DNA of 64,000 nt from the NCBI RefSeq assembly GCF_933775445.1, contig NC_065873.1, positions 13,206,001 to 13,270,000 of the forward strand. The letters are read 5' to 3'. Below are positions 20,345 to 32,158 of the stretch, piece after piece. Source of the stretch: Argentina anserina. Taxonomy: Eukaryota > Streptophyta > Magnoliopsida > Rosales > Rosaceae. A model generated the notes under the pieces. That model did not search any database, was not told the DNA's origin, and saw only the letters and a list, made by a program, of their open reading frames with translations. The translations under genes were made by a program, and so were the position numbers. Position 1 is the first letter of the stretch. Every line of letters starts with the position of its first letter.

Positions 20345-23300
20345 ATGGCGGATCAGGAGGAGGACTTCCAAATGGCGCTGCGGATGAGTATGCAAGACAC
20401 GCCGCCGGAGCCCAAGCGGAGCAAGCCGCGGGACGCCGATTCTCCGGAGGAGGAGTCGTCGGAAGTCAAGACCCGCCGTCTTCAGCGCGAGCTCATGGCC
20501 GCTGCTGCCGAGAAGCGAATGCTCGGCTCCAGGCCCGTCGCACCTCCCTCTCCGGCTCCGGCGCCGGCCAATGTGGTGATGAGAGATGCGGAATTGGGGG
20601 CGGAGCTGAGCGTGGAGGAGGCGAAGCAGTTGTTTTCGATGGTGTTTGGGGGTGAGGTGACTAAGGGCATTCTTGCACAGTGGAGTAATCAGGGTATAAG
20701 GTGAGTGTGTGTGTTTATCACTCAGTTTTGTAGATTTTCGGAGTTCATGTTCGATAAAGGTTTAAAGATTAATGCCACTGTGATTAGTTCATAGTTTGAT
20801 TATACTTTCAGTTTCTTTACTGAGTTCTTTATATTAGTTGTTATTGAATTCGGTTACATAGTCTTTATTGCTTTCATTGAATTCGATTGATCCTAATTGT
20901 GGAAACATATAAAGAATCTCCTATTTAATATATTTGGAAACATCTGCTAGATCATAGAAGAGGATTAGTTGCAGACTGAAATGGACTGTCATAAAACTCT
21001 GTATGGTATGTTTTACATTAGAATTTGCGGAAAATTGTACGAAAGTATAAATCTGAAGTGAAGTGTGAACTAGTCTCAAGAAACAGCAAAAAACTAGGAA
21101 GCTTCCTAGTTTTAGATTCATTTGATTGATTTTGTTCAAATATTTTATAGAGGGTAGTTGTTACTTTCATTTATTTGTTCTTGTTGGAGTTATTTGGGCA
21201 AAGAATTGGAAATATACAGGTTGAGAAAGAGCTCGTCTTTGATTCTTATTACCTATTAGTAAGAACTTGGTCTTCTCACATGGCTTAAACTTCCACTAGT
21301 CACCTGCCAAATGATCCATATATTGTGAAAACAATGGGATGCTCACTTGGTAGGTTTAGAGCTTCATAAGAGGATATGTCACATATGGGTCATTCAAAGT
21401 CACGTTCAAGGTTGCAACAAGATTTTCTAGCAGCTGGATCCATGTTAAAAATGGAGAGAGAAACTTTGGCATTTTACTTATGACTGCCACCAAGGCTTCC
21501 TATGTTTGGCCATTGGCATATCTAGTGCAATGTATTATTGCATTGTACCAAAATATGGTTATATTGGACTCACTTGACACTATATATATTGAGGCAGCTT
21601 ACATGAACTGTTGTATTCACCCTCTACTTCGTCTTTTCTTATTTTGTTGAACTGGCCAAACGAGGAAATAATGAAAGACAGCATGAGATTAGGTTTACCT
21701 TTTTTGTCTTCATATCTACTTTTGCTGCTACTTCATGATATATGGTAATCTATAGGCTTATGATATGGATTTATTGCTGTGCAACAGAGTTAATCTAAAG
21801 TTATATAAAATCGCTCACAGGCTCTGTAGCTTAGTAAATTACTTATGCTACAGAGTTGCTTGAATATTTCTAGTACTCAGTTTTTCATAGAAGCAGATTC
21901 CCAGGGCAATAATTTAAGTGTTAGCTATGATTTACAATAGATTTCCATAACAAAACAAAAATGCTTACTTTGAATTAAATCACAGCATTCAGATCGTTGA
22001 TTTTTCACTGCTTTTATAAATTCTAATAGTTGAAAAGGACTGTTATAATTGTTCTATGTAGTTTCCCTTTTATGGCATATTTAATTAATATAAATTTTCC
22101 TATAGGTTTAGCCCTGATCCAGAAACTTCGATGGGGCTAGTGCAGCATGAAGGGGGGCCCTGTGGTGTTTTAGCAGCCATTCAAGTAATCTTCTTATTCC
22201 TCAACATAACTTGTTCTAGATTTCTCTAACTTGGTGTTTCACCCAAAAATATTATTCAGAATTCTATACTGGAGTGCTGGATGCTGTCAATATATGTGTT
22301 GCGTTGCATGTGGCAATATTAAGCTCAAATTTAATTGGCTAACTTTCTCTTAGTATTCTGATTAGGCTTTATTAAATGCTCCACATTGTTAAGCACAATT
22401 TGACTGGATTCGGATTCTCTCTTCAGTTTTCATGGGTGTCAATCTCTGCAGTCCATTATAAGGCCAACATCATCCACTTCAGAAAATGATCGTACATACC
22501 CAACAAATGCACTTTTTAATGCTGTTTCTAGTTAAAAACTCTGATTCCCTTCCGGCCAATTCTTCTTGTTTCTACTGGATCAAAGCTTCCAACAAACATC
22601 AACCCTCTAATCCGGACTCCATTTTTTTAATTATTATATCTATACACTTTTGTTATTTCTATCCAAATTTCCATTCACAACTCTCTTTTGTTTTAAATGG
22701 GTTCTTCTTTTAGCAATCTCAATCTGATTCTTCAACTGGGTTTTCCTTCCTCTTCTTTTACACCATCATGGTTTACCCAGACTTTTTCTATTTGTCCTTT
22801 CTTTGGGGGTTTTATTTAAGTTTAGGTTTCATCTCTTTCCTTCGCTCAATGATTCCAAGCTATTAAGAAACTAAAAACTAAAGGGAGAAGGGAGGATAGA
22901 AAAAGTATACTTACATGTATAACATCTTTAAAAAACATGACTGCTAGGGTCGTTATGGTGACTATTGAGATCAAGTGTCCTGACAACAGAAAGGAGAACG
23001 AAATGGTTGGAAGAGAGACTAATAGTCTTGAAGAAAAAGAAGCATTTAGTTGTGCCCTAACAGCAACGTGTGAGTGAAGTGGCATCACTGTTGATAACTT
23101 GATATTAAGTATTAATATTCACTTGATGCCTTAAGAGTTAAGACTTAATATGGACCGCTGGGATTAAAATCCAAGGAGAGTATCTAGATCCAAATTGTTT
23201 ATAACGTGTGAGTTTGAATGACATTGGTTTGAGAATTAAAGTTTGGTCAGACAAATTAAAGAAGAATGAAATGGTTGGAAGAGAGACTAATAGTCTTGAA

Positions 23301-26300
23301 GAAAATGAAGCATTTAGTTGTGCCCTTACAGCAACGTGAGAGAATGAAGTGGCATCACTGTTGATAACTTGATATTAAGTATTAATATTCACTTGATGCC
23401 TTAAGAGTTAAGACTTAATATGGACCACTGGGATTAAAAGCCAAGGAGAGTATCTAGATCCAAATTGTTTATAACGTGTGAGTTTGAATGACATTGGTTT
23501 GAGAATTAAAGTTTGTTGAGTTTTACTCATCCTGTGTGTGTGTGTGTGTGTGTCTGCAAGTGTGTTGCTTCTGTCAGTTCTGTGCATACATTAGCAACAA
23601 ATGTAGATAATGTTCTTTCTTATGTATCAGTTTATTGATGGATATATATCGGTTTATTGACTCTGTTCACACATATCAGCTGTTAGTTAGTCTTATAGAA
23701 AAATTCATTTTATATAGTCAAGTAAATAGAAAGGGAAAATTTTTAGTCTTTGCCTTTCATGGCCAAAAATTTACAGAAGCTTGGGATAAAAGTGAGTCTG
23801 ATGCAGCCCGGTGGATATGGCTGTAGTATTGGATATGAGAACTTATCTGCTGATGAATAATTATATCTTAGTCTACCTCCTAGAGAAAGTCACAAGTGGT
23901 ATCAGCATTTTTTTAGTAATAGACTATTCTTCATAGATTTTATTGGAAATGTTTCGATTTTCAAGAGGTTTTCCTTTTTGTAAGGTTAAATGACATGATG
24001 GAACATCACTTCTTTAGTGTGCTTAAATTGTCTGATCTCAAGCTTAATTCCACGACGTTTGTTTGGATGTCAATGGCCTTGCACTGTAAAAGTTGATTTT
24101 ATTTTTAGGAAATATTTTAGCTGTATTCTTGACTCAGGGTTTCCTTAGTTTCTGCTGTTATGAGATGCATATTGCTCTCATATTCCATGGGCACTTTGTG
24201 TGTTCTATTAATTTATGAATCTTAACAATAAATAGTTCAACATGATATCATTTACTCCTGCAAAAGATATGTACTGAAAGAAAAGCATCATATATGTCTA
24301 ATGCTCTGGCTTGGTTGTGCATTCTGAGAAGTAATCCAAACTCCTTGGACTTCTTCAGAAAATTTGGCCAATTATGCTCATTAATGTTTTTCCAATACCC
24401 AGAGACAATAATTTAGCAATATAAGACTGATGATAAGAATCACAAAGTTGGTAGAATCTTTAGGTGTTTTGTGTTTCTTTTTTCTATATAGTTTTGATTT
24501 TGTTCACATCTGTAAGTGTTTTTGCCTTTCTTTAAAATTACATCTTTGAAACTAAAAAAGATAAAACCTACTCTCCATTCTTTCTACTATTATATGAATG
24601 TTGAGGTTTATTTTTATCTGTGATGCATTCAATGTTAATAGTGTCCATTTTCATTTTGTAAAATTTTTGATTGCTAATATAGAGTTTGATATTGTCAATT
24701 GTGAGCTTACCATGACTGTCCATTTCCCATTGATCACGGTTGTTTGTGTCGTGCAGGCACTTGTTCTCAAATACCTCCTTTTCTACCCAGAGGGACTAGG
24801 TAAAGGTGCACCAAACATGCATCACAATTTGGCTTCAAGGACAAGTTCTAGTAGTCATTGTGTTGCATCGACTAATTTTTCTTCACTTTCTGAAGATGCC
24901 AAAGTGAGGTGATAAATCTCTGCAAAATGAAACTTTATGTTCCTGTACATCAATATAGAATTTACTAACATGAGTTATTTTTTCAAACCCTGTTATCGGA
25001 TATACATACAGTAGGGAGGAATCTAAATTTTTAACCATGGCATCATACATCACCCAATTTTCCCAAATGTGTGGCCTGTGGACCTGACCCTTAAAAATGC
25101 TAGTGATACTTTATTATTTGCATGTTGTTTCCACCTATCTGATTAAATGTTGATTGCCACAGTTACTGATCATTCAAAAAACGTCATTTGACAGTGACAG
25201 TAATTATGGAACTTACCATGATATATATTGAACTCTTTTTTTTCCTAAACCAGAGTTAGCATGGTAGTGATATCTGTGGGGGTTCATGTAAGAAAAAAAA
25301 AATTCAGCTAGGTCATTACTATATATCCGATGATACTCTGGTAGAATGGAGTCACTTTTGTTACATGATTCATGTTGGTAATTTGAATATAATTTTTCTT
25401 ATGGTTAATGAAGGTCTTCTAATTCAATACTAAACTTTTTGACAGAGCTTTGCTTAGAAGTATGGGTGAGATATTGTTCTCATGTGGAGGTAATAGAAGG
25501 GCGGTGATTGCAACTTTGAGTGTTATTGGAGAGGACGTTGCGAGGTTTGAAGGCAGCAAGGATGTAGTAAGTGGTGGTTGATGACGGACATGCTTTGATA
25601 TTTTATTTCATTTTTTTGCCTTTATATGTTGTGTACTCGTGAGTCATCAAGGTGAACATCTGTTGTATATATTTCACTCTAAAGTCTATGCTCTTGAATA
25701 GTTGCATGCGCTTATTATTGACTACCAGTATAAATTCTATTCCGCAGTTAATAGCAAAATCACTTGAGGGCCTTTCTATTGAATCAGCTTCTGACTTGCA
25801 TGAAGTGCTGAGAGTTAAGACATACACTACAGAAGAAAGTGCATTTCAGGGGCTAGAAGCAGTGATTCCTGTTTTTCGAAGTCGTATGGGAGCATTGCTG
25901 TTCCTTATTTCTGCTTTGCTTTCGCGAGGATTGGTACGCATGTTAGCTTAAAATCTCAGTTCTAGTTGTATACCTTCTTCAGTATACCATTGTCATGTTT
26001 TACATTTTTCGTTCGCAACTGCAGTTTATTTATTGTATGGTTATACTACAGTGGGTCAAACATTGTTCTACAAAGGAAAATATGAGAATAGACCACTAAA
26101 TTAGTGTGTAGTCAAACTACTTTGAGGACCATTAGGATTGTATCTCTACATTTGAGAAATGCACCAAGTATCTTGAAGAAAAATCAGTCTCAGAAATACA
26201 AATACTGCTTGGAGAATCATGGAGTCACATTACCGTGTGTCTGGGTCCTAGGTTGATTTTTTTCTCAAACACTATCACACAAATGGATGTGTCATATGCA

Positions 26301-27782
26301 GCATCTGTTGGGTCGTAGTGCTGAATCTCTGATAATGTGGTCAAAGTTACTTGAGGCAAGTAGTAAGATGTGTGATCCCTCTGAGTTCTGTTAATGCATT
26401 TGAATTTTTTCTGATTTTTCCTGAAGAGTAAGATGCCCTGAATTTTTCAATAAAGATTGTCCATTTCATGCATATCTAATTGTCAAGTTAGAAGCAGCTG
26501 AAATTATTGACATGCTTCTGAAAGCCTTCCTTATTATTTCCCATTATTCCATCTAAGCTCGCAAGCTTTCTGAAAATTTAGTAATTGTTGCATAAGAATG
26601 ATAGGCTGTTTTTCTTACAGTCAGTTGTACCTACGGTTGTTTTTTGTTTTTTAGTTTCTTTGGGGTCCTTAAATCTAGTGAGATGAATTGGCTCATTCTT
26701 CCGGCTCCGATTGCATTTTTGTTTTCTTGATTTTCTCCTCAGATGCTCCTATTGAATGTGTTAAAGTTTCTTCTCTATAGGACTTAATCCAGGCTGACAG
26801 GGATGATCCGACCCTTCCTCTTGTCACTGCTCCATTTGGGCATGCCTCACAGGTATAATTACATGTCCATAAGTTTCCACTTTTGGCCCAGTGGTTGGGT
26901 ACTTGATCCATTTGTTACGCATCCTAATGAATTTGCAATTTGATTTTATTGTGTATTTTGTATGTGATGGAACAGGAAATTGTGAACTTACTTCTCTGTG
27001 GGCAGGCTGTCCCAAATCTCTTTGATGGAAATATGGATCTGGGGGGTGGCATGTCCTTAAAGGGGATATCAAAAGCAGTCGAAGTTGGATTCCTCACGCT
27101 GTTGGAATCATTAAATTTCTGCAAGGTTGGCCATCATCTGAAATGCCCCAGATGGCCAATCTGGGTAGTGGGAAGTGAGTCTCACTATACAGTTCTCTTT
27201 GCTCCTGATACCAATGTCCAGGATGAGAATGAACTGGAAGGAAGGGAATCACAGATTCGGAAAGCTTTTGATGCACAAGATCAGAGTGGGGGTGGCGGTT
27301 TCATAAGTGTTGAAGGTTTTCAACAAGTGCTTCGGGAAACTAATGTAAAAGTTCCAAGTGAGAAGGTTGATCTCATTTGCAGCACAGGATTTATTGTATG
27401 GAGCGAGTTCTGGCAGGTCATTTTGGATCTGGACAAGAGCGTGGGAGGCCTTAAGGATTCAACTGGATTGATGGGTAAGAAGGTATTTGATCTATACCAT
27501 TTTAATGGAATTGCAAAATCAGATCTGAATGGAAGCCAAGTAAATCCTGGAGGCGAGACTTCGGTGCAAAGACCTAGGCTCACAAAATTGAGAGTTTCAG
27601 TTCCTCCAAGATGGACTCCTGAAGAATATATGACGGATGTAGCAGTGTCCTCGAGTGGCAATGAATCCAAAGAAATTTCTAAGCCAGAGCCTGCCCAGCA
27701 TGCACCTTTGGTGGACTGCATAAGAACGCGTTGGCCCCGTGCTGTTTGCAATTGGGTGGGAGATGCGCCTAGTATTGTCTGA
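20345..27782 (+). CDS. MINDY-3/FAM188A-type deubiquitinase with N-terminal UIM
   Basis: Seven exons join in frame to 590 aa: 20345-20700, 22106-22184, 24757-24908, 25446-25566, 25748-25933, 26781-26852 and 26976-27782 (TGA). Residues about 5-20 (EEDFQMALRMSMQD) form a ubiquitin-interacting motif. The MINDY catalytic domain spans exons 2 to 7: Cys138 in GGPCGVLAA and His392 in GSESHYTVLFA are the expected nucleophile and base. LFSCGG, TAPFGHASQEIVNLLLCGQAV and EVGFLTLLE are further family motifs (MINDY-3 in animals trims K48-linked polyubiquitin). Residues about 419-437 (AFDAQDQSGGGGFISVEGF) look like an EF-hand loop with Gly insertions. The C-terminus is basic and Trp-rich (CIRTRWPRAVCNWV). 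Length and exon phases fit an intact gene. Antisense frames at 27320-27841 are shadows. Confidence 0.92.
22994..23518. repeat. Two-copy tandem duplication in MINDY-3-like intron 2
   Basis: A unit of about 255 bp beginning GAA(C/T)GAAATGGTTGGAAGAG occurs at about 22994-23252 and 23264-23516. There are only a few differences (GGACCGCTGG versus GGACCACTGG; AAAATCCAAGG versus AAAAGCCAAGG). It is non-coding, and its high identity marks a recent duplication. Confidence 0.9.
23533..23552. repeat. (TG)n microsatellite
   Basis: About ten TG repeats follow the tandem duplication within intron 2. Confidence 0.9.
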
Positions 27783-29196
27783 ATTCGCAGATCCTTTGTT
27801 GTACTTTTATTGTTAGAAGCACAGAGAGACGCACAGACCAAGTGCTGGAAGTTGAGTTGGTTTGGGTTATAGTGCTGCTCTGAAGCTGTGGAGAGGATGC
27901 GCTGCTCTCAGTTACATAGAACAGTGCCAAAGGTGTTCCCTGCTGTGCGAGCTGCAACAGCTTCATCAACCAATTCGATTTTGGAATTGTCATCAAATTG
28001 AAGAGGGGAATATATTCTTGTGAAATTTATTGTCTGTCCAAATTGTAAAATGGATTTCATCTTTGTTATCAAGCAGAGTTCTTAGTTCTTGGGATGAGTC
28101 TTCAGCAAACAAACATCAAGCTGTCTCATGGTCGGATTGTTGTAATGAATTTACACTAAAAACTTTCTATATAGAATATCAGTGACAGATTTTAAAATGA
28201 CATTTTTATTGATGAAAATGAATAATTACTCATTTATCAATAAACATTACTTTCAACAGCACCTGTATCATGGAAGAACATGAGTCTCATCTTCATCGTA
28301 GATCATATATAGTAATCCAAAAGACTAAAACATTAGAATTCTGGACATGCTGGATGAGCGCACAAAACTTCAAGCAAAACCGGAGTAATGGAGTAAATCT
28401 AAGTTGGTCCGAAGTTGCTATAAGCCTCACACCACCAAGGTAAAAACTTCAATAACCATTACGCATTAACATTTTCAATCAAAAGCACCAGCATTATTCA
28501 TTGTTATTCACTCTCTCAGGTAACTATTTTACCTTGGTTTTCAAGAAAAGCTGCCCACAATTTTGAGATTGTTAGAAGCCTAGAACGTCTACAGTATTTC
28601 GTTTTTCATTTGGAGTCGTATCAAACTCTGAGTTTTCTTGCATGACTTTACTTCATGTCTGGCCTAGCAATAATTAGTCGTGATTCATTATTCTAAAAAC
28701 AATGTCAAAAATTAAAGTGCTCAAATGTCATGTGTTTCTCAATTTTATTGTAAAATGTGGCATAGGGACTTTATTGTAATTTAGAGTGGGCGAAAACGAA
28801 GAGAAGACGTTTGCCAAATGAACTCGAACGCTTGGCTTTGTTCCCCGACCAAAACCTCGGTCGACGAAGCTCAGAGGGAATTTCTGCCTCTTAATCTTGG
28901 CTTCTCTGGACTAATGTTCGGTTCTTCAGTTTGATCATCTCTGCTGTCTTAATTTTGGAAGGTATTTTCTTTTCTCATTTATAGCTCTTTTTTTCCAATT
29001 CGTATAGAAGACAAGGATTGGTGAAACTTAAGAAGCCAAAACATAGAACTGAGAGGAATAAGAAAAATTGTACTTTTCTCCATCCTCTGTTCGCTTTCAT
29101 AGATTAGCCTCCCTATTATTGTTTGATTATTTTATGCTGAGTTTCCTTGATGTTCATTTCAATTTCTCTGTTGTGGATTTTTCATGTGTTAGATTA
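27783..29196. other. MINDY-3-like 3' UTR and intergenic DNA
   Basis: The first 300-450 bases are probably 3' UTR. From about 28780 to 29040 a GC-richer stretch with CTTGGCTTCTC and GGAAG/GTATTT looks like the old promoter and 5' UTR of the PORR gene that follows. Confidence 0.45.
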
Positions 29197-29786
29197 ATGC
29201 ACATGGTACACCAAATGACAGTTGCATTGCACTTTAGAAACCCAAGACATGTTCACAGCTTTGCCCGGAGGAGCTTTTCGTTGTGGTCAATGAAGAAGGA
29301 CCCATCTCTTGAATCGGCATTGTCTAGGAACCGCCGCTGGATGGTGAACAATCAAATTAAGAACATCATTCTTAGGTGCCCCGGTCAGGTGGCAAAAGTT
29401 AGGTTCATTCAGAGCAAGTTCAAGAGTCTTGATCTTCAAGGGAAGGCTCTCAATTGGCTTAAAAAATATCCTTGCTGGTTTGAGGTCTATCTGCGCGGCG
29501 ATGAGTACCACTGCCAGCTCAGGAAACGGATGATGGCTTTGGTGGAAGAGGAGGAGTCTGTTAAAGATATGCAGGAGCCAGTGTTTGTGGAGAGATTGGC
29601 AAAGCTACTGATGACGAGCGGCAATCAGAGGCTCAGTGTTGTCAAGATTACTGAACTGAAGCGGAATTTTGGTTTTCCGGATGACTATTTTCTTAGGCTT
29701 GTTCCAAAGTATCCTGACATGTTTTCGGATTGTAAATTATAGTGGCAGAAGGAGTTCCATGGATGTTGAGCTGGTGGCTTGGATCA
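29197..29786 (+). pseudogene. PORR-domain (WTF1/RPD1-like) organelle RNA-binding gene, frameshifted and truncated
   Basis: From ATG 29197 the frame gives a mitochondrial-type leader (MHMVHQMTVALHFRNP, then HVHSFARRSFSLW). The PORR core follows: KDPSLESALSRNRRW, ILRCPGQVAK, FKSLDLQGKALNWLKKYP and LVPKYPDMF. PORR proteins are nuclear-encoded splicing factors for organelle group II introns, usually around 400 aa. The conserved frame (YSGRRSSMDVELVAW) continues one base out of register after the T run at 29722-29725. One extra T therefore causes a stop at 29740-29742. Homology ends at VELVAW (about 29786), followed by unrelated repeats of AAAGACATACAAAACCC. About half of the domain is missing. 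Confidence 0.85.
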
Positions 29787-30694
29787 AAAAGACATACAAA
29801 ACCCCATTGGATATATATCAAAAAAAGACATACAAAACCCTAATTCCCAAAGCCCTAAACTCCTTATCACTTTGAAGGAGGACTGGCTCCCCCAATCGTC
29901 GACGTCGGAGGACAAAATGTGTACCTGATCCATGTCCTCTGCGTCTCTCTCCTCCTGTTCGCCATTTTGTACATCCATCTCCTCGCCGTCTCTCTCCTCC
30001 GATTCGCTGCTAAGTTCCTCGATCTCGTCCACACAGCCCCAGCCTATCAAAGAAGGATAATCCGTTTTCCGTTCGTTCGTCTCATCGATCCAACTTTGGT
30101 GGAGGATGCCCACCGTGTCACTCCATATCACTACCAGGAGCTCCGACTCCTCCGAGTCGACGTCACTAGGTGGAGAGGAACTGCCAGAAATGTTTCCGGC
30201 AAATTTGTGGATACATGATAATGAAAAAATGTTTACAGATTTTTCGGCTGGGATCAGTTTCCTAATCAAACTAAAGGGAGATCCCCTACTGGATTTCGAT
30301 GCGAGTCTTCTAATAGGAAATCTAATTCCTCATGATGCAGTTGTGATCCTCCCAGGGCCGGCCCAGAGAGATTAAAGACCCAGTGCAGGAAAAACAAATG
30401 GACCGACAATTTGCAAGAAAAATCTAGCAGAATAAAACTACTTTCTCAGATTCTGACCCTTTTACACCAAGTTCCTATAAAAAAAATGGGTCATTTTACA
30501 CCAAGTCTTTTAGTTGATTTCCATGGGCCCAGTACGGGTGCAGAGTCTACCCTCCCCCAGGGTCGATCCTGGATCCTCCATAAATAGCGGTCTATGAAAT
30601 GAGAAAAATGATATCTTTCCTCCCAATTTTCTCTGTTTTCTCAATAACATCAGTAGCCTCTTTTACATATTTCAGTCGTGAAACTTTGGTAAGG
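29787..30694. other. Unassigned region after the PORR pseudogene
   Basis: It starts with two copies of AAAGACATACAAAACCC. A 161-aa minus-strand frame (30269-29784) contains an acidic stretch (VDEIEELSSESEERDGEEMD), and a plus-strand frame lies at 30106-30375. I recognise neither. The acidic frame could be the start of a broken gene, but no exon structure supports it. Confidence 0.3.
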
Positions 30695-30964
30695 ATGATG
30701 GGGAAAGTTGTGTTTTTGTTGTTATTACTCATTATCTCAGCAGCTGCCAAAGGTGGAGGCGGAGGACGCGGAGGTGTAGGTGGGCGTGGTGGTGGTGGAG
30801 GACGTGGAAGTGGCTTTGGAAGACGTGGAGGCGCAGGTGGATACTACAGTAGCAGCATCCAGTATCATGATGTCTACATCGACTCTGACTTCAACCGTGC
30901 TCGGTTACATGACCTTGCATTACTTGCTGATCCGAGCCCCTTGATTTCCATGGAACCTAGCTAG
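30695..30964 (+). CDS. Small glycine-rich secreted-type protein
   Basis: This is an intronless 89-aa frame. The ATG at 30695 or 30698 starts MMGKVVFLLLLLIISAAAKG, a strong signal peptide. It is followed by about 40 residues of Gly/Arg repeats (GGRGGVGGRG, GRGSGFGRRGG) and an acidic tail with SSIQYHDVYIDSDFNRARL. Plant glycine-rich proteins of this build are secreted to the cell wall or apoplast. A longer in-frame start at 30599 would bury the signal peptide, so the inner start is preferred. Composition bias makes homology weak evidence, and expression is unknown. Confidence 0.5.
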   Translation: MMGKVVFLLLLLIISAAAKGGGGGRGGVGGRGGGGGRGSGFGRRGGAGGYYSSSIQYHDVYIDSDFNRARLHDLALLADPSPLISMEPS

Positions 30965-31390
30965 GTAGGACTGAAACGATCAATCATGTCTCTTACTTAG
31001 GTTTTCGCATGTGTTACAAGATACTTGTATTTGAGAATTGTTTATGGTAAGATGCATTTACTTTCGAATTCGTGTTTTCTGGGTGGCAGTACGGCTACTA
31101 TGTCTTTGGGGAACTCGACCAGTTTAATTAGTTTGCTTTGTTGCAATTCGCTTTTTGAAGGCTAGAGGCACTTCTGCAGTTATTATTTACACTCACGAAA
31201 ATGTACATTGCAACAAGTTCTGTAAGATTAGGGGATTCTTCAGTTGGATTATGCTGTGGGAATGGTCTTCTTCATACGGTTTCCACTTGGATCTGGTTCA
31301 AAGGTCCACAAGTCGATCATACCAAGATGTCACTGGTATCAGTGGTATGTGGTATCAGATCAAGGACCTCCCTCTAATTAGATACCTCAG
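30965..31390. other. Downstream flank of the glycine-rich gene
   Basis: Probable 3' UTR followed by DNA I cannot assign. It ends in a CT microsatellite (31391-31402) that abuts the copia LTR. Confidence 0.4.
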
Positions 31391-31402
31391 CTCTCTCTCT
31401 CT

Positions 31403-31557
31403 ACAAGAACAAGATAAGTGTTTCACTTAATCACTTAATGATGCTATACAAGATCAAATAACCTATATAAGCTAACTAAAGTACATTTGTCGACAAATGT
31501 TTTCTTAATTTCCTCTGTGAATCACGCCCATGATTCACAGAGTTAATCACGCTAACA
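31403..31557 (-). repeat. 3' LTR of the copia element
   Basis: On the minus strand it begins TGTTAGCGTGATTAAC and ends CTTGTTCTTGT. It contains an inverted pair, GTGAATCATGGGCGTGATTCAC. The outer flank is a CT repeat on the plus strand. Confidence 0.85.
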
Positions 31558-31564
31558 CTCTCAC

Positions 31565-32074
31565 TCAAGTTGGCGCATATATATCAACCATGCCCAACTT
31601 GCTAAGTGAGTCATAAAAAGCTTTCTTAAACACTCTTTTTGTGAGCATATCGGCAAGTTGCTCTTCTGTAGGAATAAAAGGAAAACTAATGATCTTCGCG
31701 TCTAGCTTCTCTTTTATAAAGTGACGATCAACCTCCACATGTTTTGTACGATCATGTTGCACATGATTCTGTGAAATATCAATAGCTGCCTTGTTATCAC
31801 AGTACAAGTGCATAGCACACTCAGGCTTAATACCCAAATCTTGCAGCAAATTTATATGCCATAATAATTCGCACACTTCCTGACCCATACCTCTGTATTC
31901 TGCTTCAGCACTAGATCGAGCTACCACTTTTTGTTTCTTACTCATCCATGTAACAAGATTACCCCCAACAAAGGTAAAGTACCCTGATGTGGATCTCCGA
32001 TCTGTAATATTTCCAGCCCAGTTTGCATCTGTGAAGCCATAAACCTCAAGGATATTATTGTGATTAGAGAACAT
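31565..32074 (-). CDS. copia RNase H domain
   Basis: The 169-aa piece shows GFTDANWAGNITDRRSTSGY, KKQKVVARSSAEAEYRGM and LYCDNKAAIDIS. These carry the catalytic D-E-D residues of copia RNase H, which degrades the RNA strand after reverse transcription. It ends near the protein's natural C-terminus. Confidence 0.9.
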   Translation of the reverse strand: MFSNHNNILEVYGFTDANWAGNITDRRSTSGYFTFVGGNLVTWMSKKQKVVARSSAEAEYRGMGQEVCELLWHINLLQDLGIKPECAMHLYCDNKAAIDISQNHVQHDRTKHVEVDRHFIKEKLDAKIISFPFIPTEEQLADMLTKRVFKKAFYDSLSKLGMVDIYAPT

Positions 32075-32158
32075 TACTTATCTCCCTGGAGCTGACTTCA
32101 AGTACCTCAAAATCCTCACAACAGCATCTATGTGGTCTACACTGGGATTATGCATGAA

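Noticed and set aside
27320..27841. 173-aa frame on the minus strand
   Set aside because: It is antisense to the conserved last exon of the MINDY-3-like gene, which has clear family motifs on the plus strand.
29784..30269. 161-aa acidic minus-strand frame
   Set aside because: No recognisable family, no splice-supported structure and overlapping plus-strand frames; kept only as an unassigned region.
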